Positions 32,897 through 41,876 are shown, numbered from the stretch's first letter. The stretch: 64,000 bases of DNA from Rhizobium sp. CG5 (GCF_023701945.1 NZ_JABAEF010000009.1:1-64000); one strand, 5' to 3'. Program-made: numbers and translations. The notes: generated from the sequence alone by a model not told the origin.

Positions 32897-34010
32897 GACC
32901 GATGACCTCTCCATGGAGACCGAGGGAAGACAGATAGGACAAAACGCTCTCGAAGCCGGACCCGGCGCCTTCGGCAACCAGGGTCAGGACGCCGAGCGGT
33001 GCCCCGCCGATATAGTCGATGCGCCCATGCAGGATATTGGGGCGGATGTGGAAGCGCTGAACCAGATCGGCGACAACAGGCTGATGTGCCGAAGCGCCGG
33101 TAAAGGTGATGCGCAGAACCGGATCGGTATTTCCGGTCGCCGCCGGCAAGAGGAGTGCGCTCACCTCGGGCGGAAGGTCGTGGGCGACGATGCTCGACAG
33201 GAATGAACGGGCCGTGGGCGATTTGGGAAAGGCGAAGACATCGAATGTCGCGCCGCTCTCGATGATCCGGCCCCTTTCCAGAACGGTGACGTGATCGGCG
33301 ATCTGGCGCACCACGTCCATTTCATGGGTGATCAGCACGATGGTGAGACCGATCCGGCGGTTGATATCCTTGAGCAGATCGAGAATCTGCTCGGTCGTCT
33401 CCGGATCAAGCGCGGAGGTCGCCTCGTCCGACAGCAAGACGCTCGGGTCGAGCGCCAGCGCACGAGCGATACCGATGCGCTGCTTTTGCCCGCCGGACAG
33501 TTCGGACGGATAGGACTCCGCCTTGTCGCTGAGGCCGACCAGGTCCAGCAAGGCCGGCACTTTCTGGCGGATGGTTTCCTTCGCCACGCCGGCAATCTCA
33601 AGCGGCAGCGCCACATTGGCAGCGGCGGTGCGCGACGAGAGCAGGCTGAAATGCTGGAAGATCATGGCGATGTTCTGCCGTGCCTTGCGCAGTTGCAGGC
33701 CCTTTAGCGCGCTGATCTCGTGGCCGGATACGAAGATCCGGCCGGAGGAGGGGCTCACCAGCCCGTTCAGGCAACGGACCAACGTGCTCTTGCCGGCCCC
33801 GGAGCGACCGATGATCCCATGGATCGAACCTGATGCGACCGACAGCGAAATGTCGTCGAGCACAGGGCCGCTCTTGGGGTCGTAGACCTTGCTCAGCGAT
33901 CGGATCTCGATGACGGGACGTGCGGCTGTCGTTTCCGCTTCGGTTGACGCCGGGGAAGAAAGGGCAAGCTTCGTCGTGAGGTCGGTGCTGGTCCGTGCCA
34001 GAACGGTCAT
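32850..34010 (-). CDS. metN: Methionine-type ABC transporter ATPase with NIL domain (set 1)
   Basis: A 386-aa MetN-like ATPase. Walker A GRSGAGKST, Q-loop FQHFSLLSSRTAAANVALPLEI, signature LSGGQKQRIGIARAL, Walker B VLLSDEATSALD and THEMDV are MetN-typical. After about residue 290 the NIL domain (LRITFTGASAHQPVVADLVQRF, NILHGRIDYIGGAPLGVL) is present, which in MetN binds methionine and inhibits transport. An extra N-terminal tail of about 35 residues precedes the ATPase domain. Confidence 0.9.
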   Translation of the reverse strand: MTVLARTSTDLTTKLALSSPASTEAETTAARPVIEIRSLSKVYDPKSGPVLDDISLSVASGSIHGIIGRSGAGKSTLVRCLNGLVSPSSGRIFVSGHEISALKGLQLRKARQNIAMIFQHFSLLSSRTAAANVALPLEIAGVAKETIRQKVPALLDLVGLSDKAESYPSELSGGQKQRIGIARALALDPSVLLSDEATSALDPETTEQILDLLKDINRRIGLTIVLITHEMDVVRQIADHVTVLERGRIIESGATFDVFAFPKSPTARSFLSSIVAHDLPPEVSALLLPAATGNTDPVLRITFTGASAHQPVVADLVQRFHIRPNILHGRIDYIGGAPLGVLTLVAEGAGSGFESVLSYLSSLGLHGEVIGHAVRSAIPGAHRAAS

Positions 34011-34011
34011 G

Positions 34012-34809
34012 TTACCAGCCCGCGATCACGTTGCCTTCGAACTTCTTGTCGATGAAGGCTTTGACCTCGGGAGACTTGTAGGCTTCGACCAGGGTCTTGA
34101 CCCAGGGGGCGTCCTTGTTCTTTTCGCTGACTGCAATCAGGCAGAAATAGTCCGACAGTTGGTCTTCGATCAGGATGCCGTCCTTGCCGGGGTTGAGGCC
34201 AGCCGAGAGCGCAAAATGCGAGGTGATGACCGAGAAATCGACGTCTTCCAGCGAGCGCGGCAGCTGGGCTGTTTCCAGTGGCACGATCTTGATCTTCTTG
34301 GGGTTCTCGATGATGTCGAGTTCCGTCGCATTGAAGGTCACGCCGGGCGTCAGCTTGAGCAGGCCGCCGGCTTCCAGAAGCTTGAGCGCGCGGCCGGCAT
34401 TGCTGGGATCGTTGGGGATCGTCACCTGAGCGCCCTCGGGCAGCTCGGCCAGGGTCTTGTACTTGCGCGAATAGCCGGCCATCGGCAACAGCACGGTCTT
34501 GCCGCCGACGGCGACGAGCGTCAGCCCGCGATCGGCATTCTGGCGATCAAGATAAGGCGTGTGCTGGAAGCCGTTGGCATCGAGATCGCCATCATTGGTG
34601 GCCGGATCGATCAGGGCGCCATCGGAGAATTCGACGATCTGGATGTCCAGGCCCTTGGCCTTGGCGATGGGCACAACGGCCTCGGCAATCTGTGCATGGG
34701 GGCCGGCGGTGACGCCGAACTTGATGGTTTCGGCCAATGCCGGCGCGTGGGCTGCAATCAGCAGGGCCACAGCAGAGACCGTGCCGGCAATCAGGGATTT
34801 CAGGCGCAT
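34012..34809 (-). CDS. metQ: Methionine-type ABC transporter substrate-binding protein (set 1)
   Basis: A 265-aa NlpA/MetQ-type binding protein with signal peptide (MRLKSLIAGTVSAVALLIAAHAPALAE). Blocks include IKFGVTAGPHAQIAE, DGDLDANGFQHTPYLDRQ, NDPSNAGRALKLLEAGGLLKL and the C-terminal VKTLVEAYKSPEVKAFIDKKFEG. No lipobox Cys is seen at the cut site, unlike E. coli MetQ, so it is probably soluble in the periplasm. A paralogue at 41046 has the same features. Confidence 0.88.
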   Translation of the reverse strand: MRLKSLIAGTVSAVALLIAAHAPALAETIKFGVTAGPHAQIAEAVVPIAKAKGLDIQIVEFSDGALIDPATNDGDLDANGFQHTPYLDRQNADRGLTLVAVGGKTVLLPMAGYSRKYKTLAELPEGAQVTIPNDPSNAGRALKLLEAGGLLKLTPGVTFNATELDIIENPKKIKIVPLETAQLPRSLEDVDFSVITSHFALSAGLNPGKDGILIEDQLSDYFCLIAVSEKNKDAPWVKTLVEAYKSPEVKAFIDKKFEGNVIAGW

Positions 34810-36234
34810 TCAGTCAGTCCTTCCAGGAGTGTTGATGAGATCGGACGGGGCAGGGTCCGGCAGGATCTTGCCCGGGTTGAAAATGCCAAGCGGGTCGAGC
34901 GCCGCCTTGAGCTGGTGCATCAAAGCGACGGCGTCGGCGCCGTGCTCGGTGATCAGGAATTTGCGCTTGCCGAGACCGACGCCATGTTCGCCACTGGCCG
35001 TGCCGCCGGCCGCCAGCGCCCGCATGACAATCCGGTCGGCATAGTCGGCGACCTCGGCCTCCTCGTTATCGCGCAACATGAAGACGCAATGGAAATTGCC
35101 GTCGCCGACATGACCGACGATGTAGGCGGGAATGTCGGAGCCGGCGACATCCTCTCGGGTTTCCAGGATGACGTCGGCCAACCGCGAGATCGGCACGCAG
35201 ACATCGCTCGGCCAGGAATGGGCGCCCTGGCGCTCCGCCTTGGCCCAGGCGAGACAATCGCGCCGCGTCGTCCACAAGGTTTGTGTCTCCGAGCCGGGTG
35301 CGGTCCAGGTCAGCTCCGTGCCGCCGTTGGCCGCGACGATCTCACCGACCGTGCCGGACAGCGACCGGATATCGTCCGTGGCGCCATGAAATTCGAAGAA
35401 CAGCGTCGGCAGCGGTTCCAGCCGCATCTCGCCATGACGGTTGACGACTTCCACCAACGGCTGATCCAGAAGTTCGACGCGACCGATGGACAGCCCGGCC
35501 CGCTTGATGTCGGTGACCGCATTCACCGCCCCGGCCAGCGTCGCAAATCCGGCATGGGCAGAACGGGCTTCCGGGATCGGATGCAAGCGCAGAATGACTT
35601 CGGTGACGACGCCGAGCGTGCCCTCCGCGCCGACAAACAATCGGGTCAGATCGTAGCCTGAGGAGGATTTGCGGGCCAGGGAGCCGGTCCTGACGATCCT
35701 GCCGCCTGCGGTGACGACGGTCAGGCCGAGCACGTTTTCGCGCATCACGCCGAAGCGGACGGCATTGGTGCCGCTGGCGCCGGTCGAGACCATGCCGCCG
35801 ATCGAGGCATTGGCACCGGGGTCCACGGGGAAGAACAGGCCGGTGTCACGCAGGGCGGTGTTGAGATCGAGCCGGCGAACACCGGCGCCGACACGGGCGA
35901 TCATGTCGTCTGCGCGGATTTCGAAGATGGCATCGAGGCCCGACAGATCAACAGATATTCCGCCTGCTACCGGTATGGCGCCACCCTCAAGCCCGGAACC
36001 GGCGCCAAAGGCAACGACCGGGACCTGATGACGTGTGGCGATCGCAACGAGGTCGGCCACCTCCTGCGTGGTTTTGGGATAGACCACCACATCGGGCCGC
36101 TGCCCATGGTGGTGACTTTCATCGCGGGCATGCAGGTCGCGGATCGACTCGCCGGTCAGCGCGGCGGTGCCGAATCGGGCCTTGAGGTCGATGATGGCAG
36201 CTTCGACCGGCGGCAGCTGGACGTGGGAGTTCAT
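34810..36234 (-). CDS. FAD-linked oxidase, D-lactate dehydrogenase/GlcD type
   Basis: A 474-aa flavoprotein of the FAD_binding_4/FAD-oxidase_C family. The FAD loop GAGSGLEGGAIPVAGGISVDLSGL and DPGANASIGGMVSTGASGTNA are clear, as are the C-terminal HVGDGNFHC and GTASGEHGVGLGKR metal/substrate blocks. The family oxidises D-2-hydroxy acids to 2-keto acids. ATG 36234 overlaps the aminotransferase stop by one base (TGATG). With the aminotransferase it could interconvert a hydroxy acid, keto acid and amino acid such as methionine hydroxy analogue; this is an inference. Confidence 0.87.
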   Translation of the reverse strand: MNSHVQLPPVEAAIIDLKARFGTAALTGESIRDLHARDESHHHGQRPDVVVYPKTTQEVADLVAIATRHQVPVVAFGAGSGLEGGAIPVAGGISVDLSGLDAIFEIRADDMIARVGAGVRRLDLNTALRDTGLFFPVDPGANASIGGMVSTGASGTNAVRFGVMRENVLGLTVVTAGGRIVRTGSLARKSSSGYDLTRLFVGAEGTLGVVTEVILRLHPIPEARSAHAGFATLAGAVNAVTDIKRAGLSIGRVELLDQPLVEVVNRHGEMRLEPLPTLFFEFHGATDDIRSLSGTVGEIVAANGGTELTWTAPGSETQTLWTTRRDCLAWAKAERQGAHSWPSDVCVPISRLADVILETREDVAGSDIPAYIVGHVGDGNFHCVFMLRDNEEAEVADYADRIVMRALAAGGTASGEHGVGLGKRKFLITEHGADAVALMHQLKAALDPLGIFNPGKILPDPAPSDLINTPGRTD

Positions 36235-37421
36235 CACGCCGCCTTCCAGCTTTGACCCTGGCGCCAGCGGGCCAGGCGATCCAAAGCGGTCTCAAGGGTT
36301 TCGCGATGTTTGGCAAAGCAGAACCGCACATGGCTTGTAACGTCGCGCGCGCCATAGAAGGACGAGACAGGGACCGGGGTGACGCCGGCCTCGACGGTCA
36401 GGCGGCGGCTGAAGGCGAGGTCGTCGCCGTGCGGGTCGAAGCCACGGATATCGGCCACGGCGAAATAGGTCGCATCGACCGCGGCAACATTGAACCCGAC
36501 CTGCCGCAGGCCATTGACCAGCAGATCGCGGCGGTCCTCGAGCCCCGAGCGCAAATCGGCAAAGTAGGAATCGGGCAGGTTGAGGCCGGTCGCGATCGCG
36601 GCCTGCAGCGCCGGCGGAGTGGTGAAGGTCACGAATTGATGCGCACGCGAAATGGGCTCCAGCAGCGTCGGAGCAGCCGTGACGTAGCCGACTTTCCAGC
36701 CGGTCAACGAAAACGTCTTGCCGGCCGAGCCGATGCGCACGACACGATCGCGGATCTCGGGCAAGCCAAACAGGGAGACGAACGGCCGGTTGTCGAAGAC
36801 CAGGTGCTCGTAGACCTCGTCGGCGACGATGATGAGGTCGTGTTTCAGGGCGATCTCGGAAAGCGCCGAAAGTTCCTGGGCGTAAAAGACCTTGCCGATC
36901 GGGTTCATCGGATTGTTGACGACGATGAGCTTGGTGCGCGGCGTGATGGCGGCCTCAAGCGCATCCAGCGGCAGCGCCCAGTCGGGTGGCGACAGGCGGA
37001 CCGGCACGGGAACACCGCCGGCGCGCCGGATCAAGGTGCCATAGGCATCGTAGACAGGCTCGAAGACGATGACTTCGTCGCCCTGGTCGAGAAGGGCCAG
37101 AAACGTGTCCGTCAAGGCTTCCGTGGCGCCCGAGGTGACCAGCACTTCCCGTTCCCAGTCAATATCGAGCCCGAGGAACCGTTTTGCATTGTCGGCCACA
37201 GCCTGACGCAGACCGGGCAGGCCCATCATCGGCGGATATTGATGCGGACCGTCCCGCAGTGCCTTCACGGCGGCCTCGATCACGATCTCGGGCTCAAGTC
37301 CCTCGGGAAAGCCTTGCCCGAGATTGATTGCGCCCGTTTCCGTCGCCAGCCGCGACATGGACTCGAAGATCGACGTGCGTACGGTCGCGAAAATTGGATT
37401 GACCACGGTTGTTCCCAGCAT
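36234..37421 (-). CDS. Class I/II aminotransferase, methionine aminotransferase-like
   Basis: A 395-aa PLP aminotransferase. The PLP lysine is in SAGKTFSLTGWK (Lys235), the cofactor Asp in ADEVYEHL (Asp201) and Asn170 in NNPMNP. The INLGQGFPEG start, GPHQYPPMMGLPGLRQAVA and VTSGATEALTDTFLAL blocks resemble YbdL-like methionine and kynurenine aminotransferases. It is the first gene of the operon leading to metQNI, in line with conversion between methionine-like amino acids and 2-keto acids. Confidence 0.85.
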   Translation of the reverse strand: MLGTTVVNPIFATVRTSIFESMSRLATETGAINLGQGFPEGLEPEIVIEAAVKALRDGPHQYPPMMGLPGLRQAVADNAKRFLGLDIDWEREVLVTSGATEALTDTFLALLDQGDEVIVFEPVYDAYGTLIRRAGGVPVPVRLSPPDWALPLDALEAAITPRTKLIVVNNPMNPIGKVFYAQELSALSEIALKHDLIIVADEVYEHLVFDNRPFVSLFGLPEIRDRVVRIGSAGKTFSLTGWKVGYVTAAPTLLEPISRAHQFVTFTTPPALQAAIATGLNLPDSYFADLRSGLEDRRDLLVNGLRQVGFNVAAVDATYFAVADIRGFDPHGDDLAFSRRLTVEAGVTPVPVSSFYGARDVTSHVRFCFAKHRETLETALDRLARWRQGQSWKAA

Positions 37422-37447
37422 GCTGATTTTATTGGGCGCAACATATA

Positions 37448-37466
37448 ATCCATAAAATATATATAC
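37448..37466. promoter_or_regulatory. Island element 10
   Basis: ATCCATAAAATATATATAC lies only 27 bp upstream of the aminotransferase start. It fits TCYAY-N8-T. Confidence 0.5.
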
Positions 37467-37895
37467 AAAGAATAGTTGGGTTTGGGTTGCGCCATTTTCA
37501 GGAATTTATTTCCGAATTTTGGCAATGATGGCGGGCATTTTTGCTAGGTCAGATTGTGCATAGACGGGGCGAGGCTGTTGTCGGTGTTTTCACGTTCAGT
37601 TGGCCAGGCTGAGAAAGACCATCGGGTCGCGGATTTTCAGGCAATACGGGCCACAATGTTCCAGGCATCGAAAGCTTCGAGCCGATGGTAGCGTATTGTT
37701 TGTGCGCCGCGTCCGCGACGGACCTGAAAAAAAACGGGGTCGCGGACTGCATGGAGACGAACCGTTGGAGCGCTCCTGGCGATCGGTGGCCTTGAATGGT
37801 TCGTTCCCGTTTTCGGAACGGCCGATGACTGTTCTCAGTCCGATTTATTCGACTTCGCGCAGAACCCAATTAAAGCGCAGATAGAGCCACCTGCG
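37467..37895. other. Intergenic region without a recognisable gene
   Basis: After the AT-rich promoter of the leftward operon, 37500-37895 contains only short open frames with no family features. Nothing further is seen. Confidence 0.5.
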
Positions 37896-38522
37896 TCAGG
37901 ACATGGACGAATATCCTGCCCATGGTTCGACAACCGAGAGGCGACGGCTGCGCGCCTGGCGCAATTCCACTTCGCGCGCCTTCAGGCGGTTGAGCAGCTC
38001 ATAACCGAGAGGCCAGCGACCATGGCCGCTGCGGATGTTGATATGGCCGGCATTGCCGATATCGGCCAGTTCGCTGCCCCAGAGATTGGCGAACTGCCGG
38101 GCGGATTCAAGGCTCATATAGGGGTCATTGCGGCTAGCAACGACCATGCTGGGGAAGGGCAGTCGGCGAACTGGCATGCCACCGAAATTGACCACACAGG
38201 GATGCAATTCCTCCACCTTTGCCAGATCACAAGGGGCGACCAGCAATGCGCCTCTGATCTTCTTGGCAGACGGGCGCTCGGCGAGGTTAGCAGCAAGCAA
38301 GGTGCCGAGGCTGTGGGCGACAATCCAGATATTGTCCTGGCTGGCGAGCTCTTCGTCCAGCCGTTCCTGCCACTCCGCCAGATGCGGACAGTTCCAGTCG
38401 CGCTGTTCGATGATGCGGGCGTTCGTATTGTCGCGCGTCCAATGGGCCTGCCAATGGCTATCGCCCGAACCATTCAGGCCTGGCAATACAAATGTGTCCA
38501 CCCGACTGCGCTCTTCCGACAT
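37896..38522 (-). CDS. RBBP9/YdeN-type alpha/beta hydrolase (copy 2)
   Basis: A 208-aa paralogue of the hydrolase at 25037, with LPGLNGSGDSHWQAHW, nucleophile elbow VAHSLG (Ser71), APCDLAKVEELHPCVVNFGGMP, NDPYMS and GHINIRSGHGRWPLGYEL. It stands alone on the minus strand with its own island element at 38597, supporting a role in sulfur metabolism. The reaction is unknown. Confidence 0.82.
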   Translation of the reverse strand: MSEERSRVDTFVLPGLNGSGDSHWQAHWTRDNTNARIIEQRDWNCPHLAEWQERLDEELASQDNIWIVAHSLGTLLAANLAERPSAKKIRGALLVAPCDLAKVEELHPCVVNFGGMPVRRLPFPSMVVASRNDPYMSLESARQFANLWGSELADIGNAGHINIRSGHGRWPLGYELLNRLKAREVELRQARSRRLSVVEPWAGYSSMS

Positions 38523-38596
38523 CGACCAGGCTCTCCAGTTTCGACCCCTTGAGTATCATCCGATTATGCTGCGTTGCGAAGGAATCGTCACCTATT

Positions 38597-38615
38597 CTCT
38601 ACATAAATAGTAGAT
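38597..38615. promoter_or_regulatory. Island element 11 (TCTA-N9-TAGA dyad)
   Basis: CTCTACATAAATAGTAGAT has both arms intact and lies 75 bp upstream of the hydrolase start at 38522. Confidence 0.65.
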
Positions 38616-38831
38616 AATATTTTTTCGATCGGCCAGCCACTGCAGCGATTCCTCATAAGGCGACATCTCCCCCCTTCAGGCGACGTTGCGCCGGATGCGG
38701 AATTTCCGGAACCGAATGCCGCCGAAACGACTTATGCAGAACGAAATTCCCAGGTCGGGCCGCTGAACCTAAAATATTAGATTTATCTTTCAATTTTTCC
38801 GGCCTGTGGATTGAAAATTCTCGCGATAATA

Positions 38832-38850
38832 GTACACTAAAAATGTAGAC
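38832..38850. promoter_or_regulatory. Island element 12 (minus orientation)
   Basis: Read on the minus strand it is GTCTACATTTTTAGTGTAC, 17 bp before the small frame at 38867. It shares TTTAGTGTAC with the element at 42018. The 38523-38866 gap is a divergent promoter region. Confidence 0.6.
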
Positions 38851-38866
38851 AACAGGAGAAACGACT

Positions 38867-39016
38867 ATGTCCCATTCGCATCCGTTCCGCGTATCCGTGG
38901 CATCCACGATCGTTTCGGCTTCCTGTCGTCTCTCGCTCTCGCGTCAAATGCGCGGCACCACCGGCAGCCCATTTTCTCAGCCAGAGGCAGCGAGGCCATC
39001 ATGGAACGGCAAGTAA
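38867..39016 (+). CDS. Short upstream frame, possible leader peptide (49 aa)
   Basis: ATG after ACAGGAGAAACGACT opens a 49-residue frame beginning MSHSHPFRVSVASTIVSASC and rich in Ser and Arg. It has one Cys at residue 20 and ends inside the first codons of the next gene (16-base overlap). The arrangement suggests translational coupling or a leader controlling the 62-aa gene. I recognise no family. Confidence 0.45.
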   Translation: MSHSHPFRVSVASTIVSASCRLSLSRQMRGTTGSPFSQPEAARPSWNGK

Positions 39017-39189
39017 TCGAATATGGCGGGGTGCCCGTCGGGATAGCCGTGCAGCATGAAAACCGGCTGCGTTTCATCGCGGTCAAGTTTCATGTGATTG
39101 ATCTGGACAACAGCCTGCATGGCAGCGCTTCAGAACTGCGGGCCGCCATCGGCCGGCATGTGATGGGGAGCAAGGCACTGGCTGCCTGA
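39001..39189 (+). CDS. Small hypothetical protein (62 aa)
   Basis: A 62-residue protein beginning MERQVIEYGGVPVGIAVQ, then LRFIAVKFHVIDLDN and ELRAAIGRHVMG. It has the look of a conserved small cytosolic protein rather than a random frame, with a GAGG ribosome site 5 bases before ATG. It lies between the hydrolase and the second MetNIQ set, on the opposite strand to both. The function is unknown. Confidence 0.55.
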   Translation: MERQVIEYGGVPVGIAVQHENRLRFIAVKFHVIDLDNSLHGSASELRAAIGRHVMGSKALAA

Positions 39190-39258
39190 GAGTGTGAGAT
39201 AGCGATCATCGCCATCAATCCGATGACCCGCCGCAGGTTCTGCGGCGGGTCGCCCGCA

Positions 39259-39912
39259 TCAGCGGCGCTCGATGCGGGCGGCGAACCGGTCGCCGGCCCC
39301 CTGGATTCCACAGACGAGGGGGGTCAGGACGACAACGACCGCCATCATCACCGCCGTCTCGAAGCGCTGGTAGCCATAGCGGATGGCCAGGTCGCCCAGT
39401 CCGCCCGCGCCGATGGCACCGGCCATGGCCGAGGCGCCGACGAGCGTGACCAACGTGACGGTGAAGCCGGCCACGAGTCCTGGCAGGGCTTCGGGGACGA
39501 GGACCTCTCGCACGATCGTCCAGCGATTGCCGCCCATGGCCCGGACGGCATCGATCAATCCGCGATCGATCTCGCGCAGCGAGACCTCGGCGATGCGGGC
39601 ATAATAGGGGGTTGCGGCGATGGCGAGTGGAACGATGGCCGCCCATGTGCCGAGCGCGGTTCCGACGATCAGCCGGGTGACCGGGATCAGGGCGACCAAC
39701 AGGATGATGAAGGGCACGGAACGGAAGGCGTTCACCACCGAGCCGAGGATGCCGTTGATCCAGGGGTTTTCGGCAATGCCGCCCTTGGCCGTCGCGACGA
39801 GGGCCAGCCCCAGGGGCAGTCCGGCGACAAAGGAGATGGCGCCCGACGCGAGCGTCATTGCGACTGTTTCCCAGAGGGATTTCAGCAGCAGTTCAAACAG
39901 GATTGGTGACAT
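39259..39912 (-). CDS. metI: Methionine-type ABC transporter permease (set 2)
   Basis: A 217-aa MetI-type permease: LPLGLALVATAKG, VVNAFRSVPFIILLVALIPVTRLIVGTALGT, PYYARIAEVSLREIDRGLIDAVRAMGGNRWTIV and GASAMAGAIGAGGLGDLAIRYGYQRF. ATG 39912 lies in the last 20 bases of the ATPase gene. It is a paralogue of 32204-32896 and completes a second full MetNIQ system. Confidence 0.88.
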   Translation of the reverse strand: MSPILFELLLKSLWETVAMTLASGAISFVAGLPLGLALVATAKGGIAENPWINGILGSVVNAFRSVPFIILLVALIPVTRLIVGTALGTWAAIVPLAIAATPYYARIAEVSLREIDRGLIDAVRAMGGNRWTIVREVLVPEALPGLVAGFTVTLVTLVGASAMAGAIGAGGLGDLAIRYGYQRFETAVMMAVVVVLTPLVCGIQGAGDRFAARIERR

Positions 39913-40975
39913 AGCCGAGGGCCTCCATGCGCGCGCCATGCGCCGTCAGTGTTGTCTTGACCTGATCGATCAGCGCGTCATTGCTACGGACCGCAACGAA
40001 ATAGCGAGCAACCGGATTGGACTGGATATGATCGATGCCGCCATGCACGATCCGCAAGCCGAGCGGCAGGAGTTTCGCCAGTTCCACCAGGACGGGCTGA
40101 ACGGCATCCTCGCCGGCGACATCGATGCTGAAGATCGCGTCGCTGCCCGCCGCCTGCGGACCAAGCCGTTCCGTCCAGAATTCCGGAAGTTGTGGGCGGC
40201 TGCCCTGCAGCAAACTTCTGGTAATCTCGGCCTTCGGGTTCGAGAACACCCGCCAGACCGCGTCTTCCTCGACGATCTTGCCATTTTCGATGACGGCCAC
40301 CCTGTCTGCCACGGCGCGGACAACATCCATCTCGTGGGTGATGAGCACGATGGTCAGGCCAAGTTTGCGGTTGATATCGCGCAGCAAAGCGAGGATCGAG
40401 CGTGTCGTCTCCGGATCCAGCGCCGAGGTCGCTTCGTCCGACAGGAGCAATGCCGGATTGGCTGCGAGCGCTCGGGCGATGCCGACGCGCTGCTTCTGTC
40501 CGCCTGATAGGGAGGCCGGATAGGCGCTCGCCTTGTCGGATAGGCCGACCAACTCCAGCAGTTCGCGGGCGCGGGCCAGACGCTTGGCCTTCGGCAGGCC
40601 CTCGATTTTCAGCGGCAGGGCGACATTTTCCTCGACCGTTTTGGCCGAGAGCAGGTTGAAGTGCTGGAAGATCATGCCGATGCGTCGTCTGAGCGGCTGC
40701 AATTCGCGTTCTGACAAGTGAACGATGTCGCGGCCCTCGATGCGGATCGCGCCGGCATCGGGTTTTTCGAGCCCGTTCAGGCAGCGGATGAGCGTCGATT
40801 TGCCGGCGCCGCTGCGGCCGATGATGCCGAGGACTTCGCCCTTGCCGACGGTCAGCGAGATCCCGTCGAGCGCCTGCACCTCGCCGAAGCGGCGGCGGAT
40901 GTCGACAAGCTCAATGACAGCGGCACTGTCTGCCGTGGCGGGGGAGATCGGGCGCCTTTGAGTCTGGGTCTTCAT
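39893..40975 (-). CDS. metN: Methionine-type ABC transporter ATPase with NIL domain (set 2)
   Basis: A MetN-like ATPase of about 360 aa, with Walker A GRSGAGKST, FQHFNLLSAKTVEENVALPLKI, signature LSGGQKQRVGIARAL, Walker B LLLSDEATSALD and THEMDV. A C-terminal NIL-type domain is visible (IFSIDVAGEDAVQPVLVELAKLL, LRIVHGGIDHIQSNPVARYF). ATG 40975 follows TTGGAGAAACGC; an upstream TTG at 40987 is not preferred. Confidence 0.9.
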   Translation of the reverse strand: MKTQTQRRPISPATADSAAVIELVDIRRRFGEVQALDGISLTVGKGEVLGIIGRSGAGKSTLIRCLNGLEKPDAGAIRIEGRDIVHLSERELQPLRRRIGMIFQHFNLLSAKTVEENVALPLKIEGLPKAKRLARARELLELVGLSDKASAYPASLSGGQKQRVGIARALAANPALLLSDEATSALDPETTRSILALLRDINRKLGLTIVLITHEMDVVRAVADRVAVIENGKIVEEDAVWRVFSNPKAEITRSLLQGSRPQLPEFWTERLGPQAAGSDAIFSIDVAGEDAVQPVLVELAKLLPLGLRIVHGGIDHIQSNPVARYFVAVRSNDALIDQVKTTLTAHGARMEALGYVTNPV

Positions 40976-41045
40976 GCGTTTCTCCAAAAACAGCTACGAG
41001 GCGGCAGGAAACCCGGCCGCCTCGCAAGATGGTATGGGGTCTGGA

Positions 41046-41876
41046 TCAGTAGGCTATGAGACCGGTGCCCTTGTAGACCTTGTCGAACACTGCACGGACG
41101 TTCTCGTTCTGGTAGGACGCAACGAGAGACTTGACCCATTCCTCGTTCTGCGCACCTTCCTTGACCGCGATGAAGTTGCGGTACGGATTGTCTGCGACCG
41201 GCTCCTGGGCGATGCGCTCGGCCGGCGAAAGACCAGCCTTGAGCGCCCAGTCGGTGTTGACGACCGCTGCATCGAGGTCGTCGATCGAGCGGCCGACGAT
41301 GCCGGCGTCGAGTTCCTTGATCTCGATCTTCTTCGGGTTCTCGACGATGTCGGCGATGGTCGCGAGGATGCCGGTGCCGTCCTTCAGCTTGATCAGGCCT
41401 TCGTTCTGCAGCACGCGCAGCGCGCGGCCTTCGTTCGACGGGTCGTTGGGCACGCCGATCGTTGCACCTTCGGCGAGCTCGGCGACCGACTTGGCCTTCT
41501 TCGAATAGAGGCCGATCGGCCAGACGCCGGTGTATCCGACCGACACGATCTTGTATCCGTGCTGCTTGATCTGGTTGTCGAGATAGGGCTTGTGCTGGAA
41601 GGCGTTGGCATCGATATCGCCGCGCTCCAGCGCTTCGTTGGGTTGGGTGTAGTCGTTGAACACCACTGTCTCGATCTTCAGGCCGCGCTTGGCGCCTTCT
41701 TCCTGGACAGCACGCCAGACGTCCTCGTCCTCGCCGCTGATAATGCCGACCTTGATTTCCTTGTCCGCGGCAAAGGAGGGAAGCGGCGCGGCGAAGCTTG
41801 CGACGGCTGCGGCGAACGCTGCGCCAAGACCAAGGCGGCGGGTGAAGGCGAAGGTGTTTCCTCTATTGTTTTTCAT
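41046..41876 (-). CDS. metQ: Methionine-type ABC transporter substrate-binding protein (set 2)
   Basis: A 276-aa MetQ/NlpA-type protein with a long signal peptide (basic MKNNRGNTFAFTRRLGL, then an Ala-rich core ending near SFAADK). Ligand blocks are KVGIISGEDEDVWRAVQEE, GDIDANAFQHKPYLDNQ and NDPSNEGRALRVLQNEGLIKL. The island element 142 bp upstream and the shared operon with metN and metI place it in the sulfur regulon. The two MetQ proteins differ enough that they may bind different methionine derivatives. Confidence 0.88.
   Translation of the reverse strand: MKNNRGNTFAFTRRLGLGAAFAAAVASFAAPLPSFAADKEIKVGIISGEDEDVWRAVQEEGAKRGLKIETVVFNDYTQPNEALERGDIDANAFQHKPYLDNQIKQHGYKIVSVGYTGVWPIGLYSKKAKSVAELAEGATIGVPNDPSNEGRALRVLQNEGLIKLKDGTGILATIADIVENPKKIEIKELDAGIVGRSIDDLDAAVVNTDWALKAGLSPAERIAQEPVADNPYRNFIAVKEGAQNEEWVKSLVASYQNENVRAVFDKVYKGTGLIAY

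Noticed and set aside
33889..35661. Long plus-strand open frame (590 codons)
   Set aside because: It covers metQ and the FAD oxidase on the other strand, which have clear motifs and signal peptides; the frame has none.
36252..37448. Plus-strand open frame opposite the aminotransferase
   Set aside because: The minus-strand frame has PLP motifs; this one has no recognisable domain.
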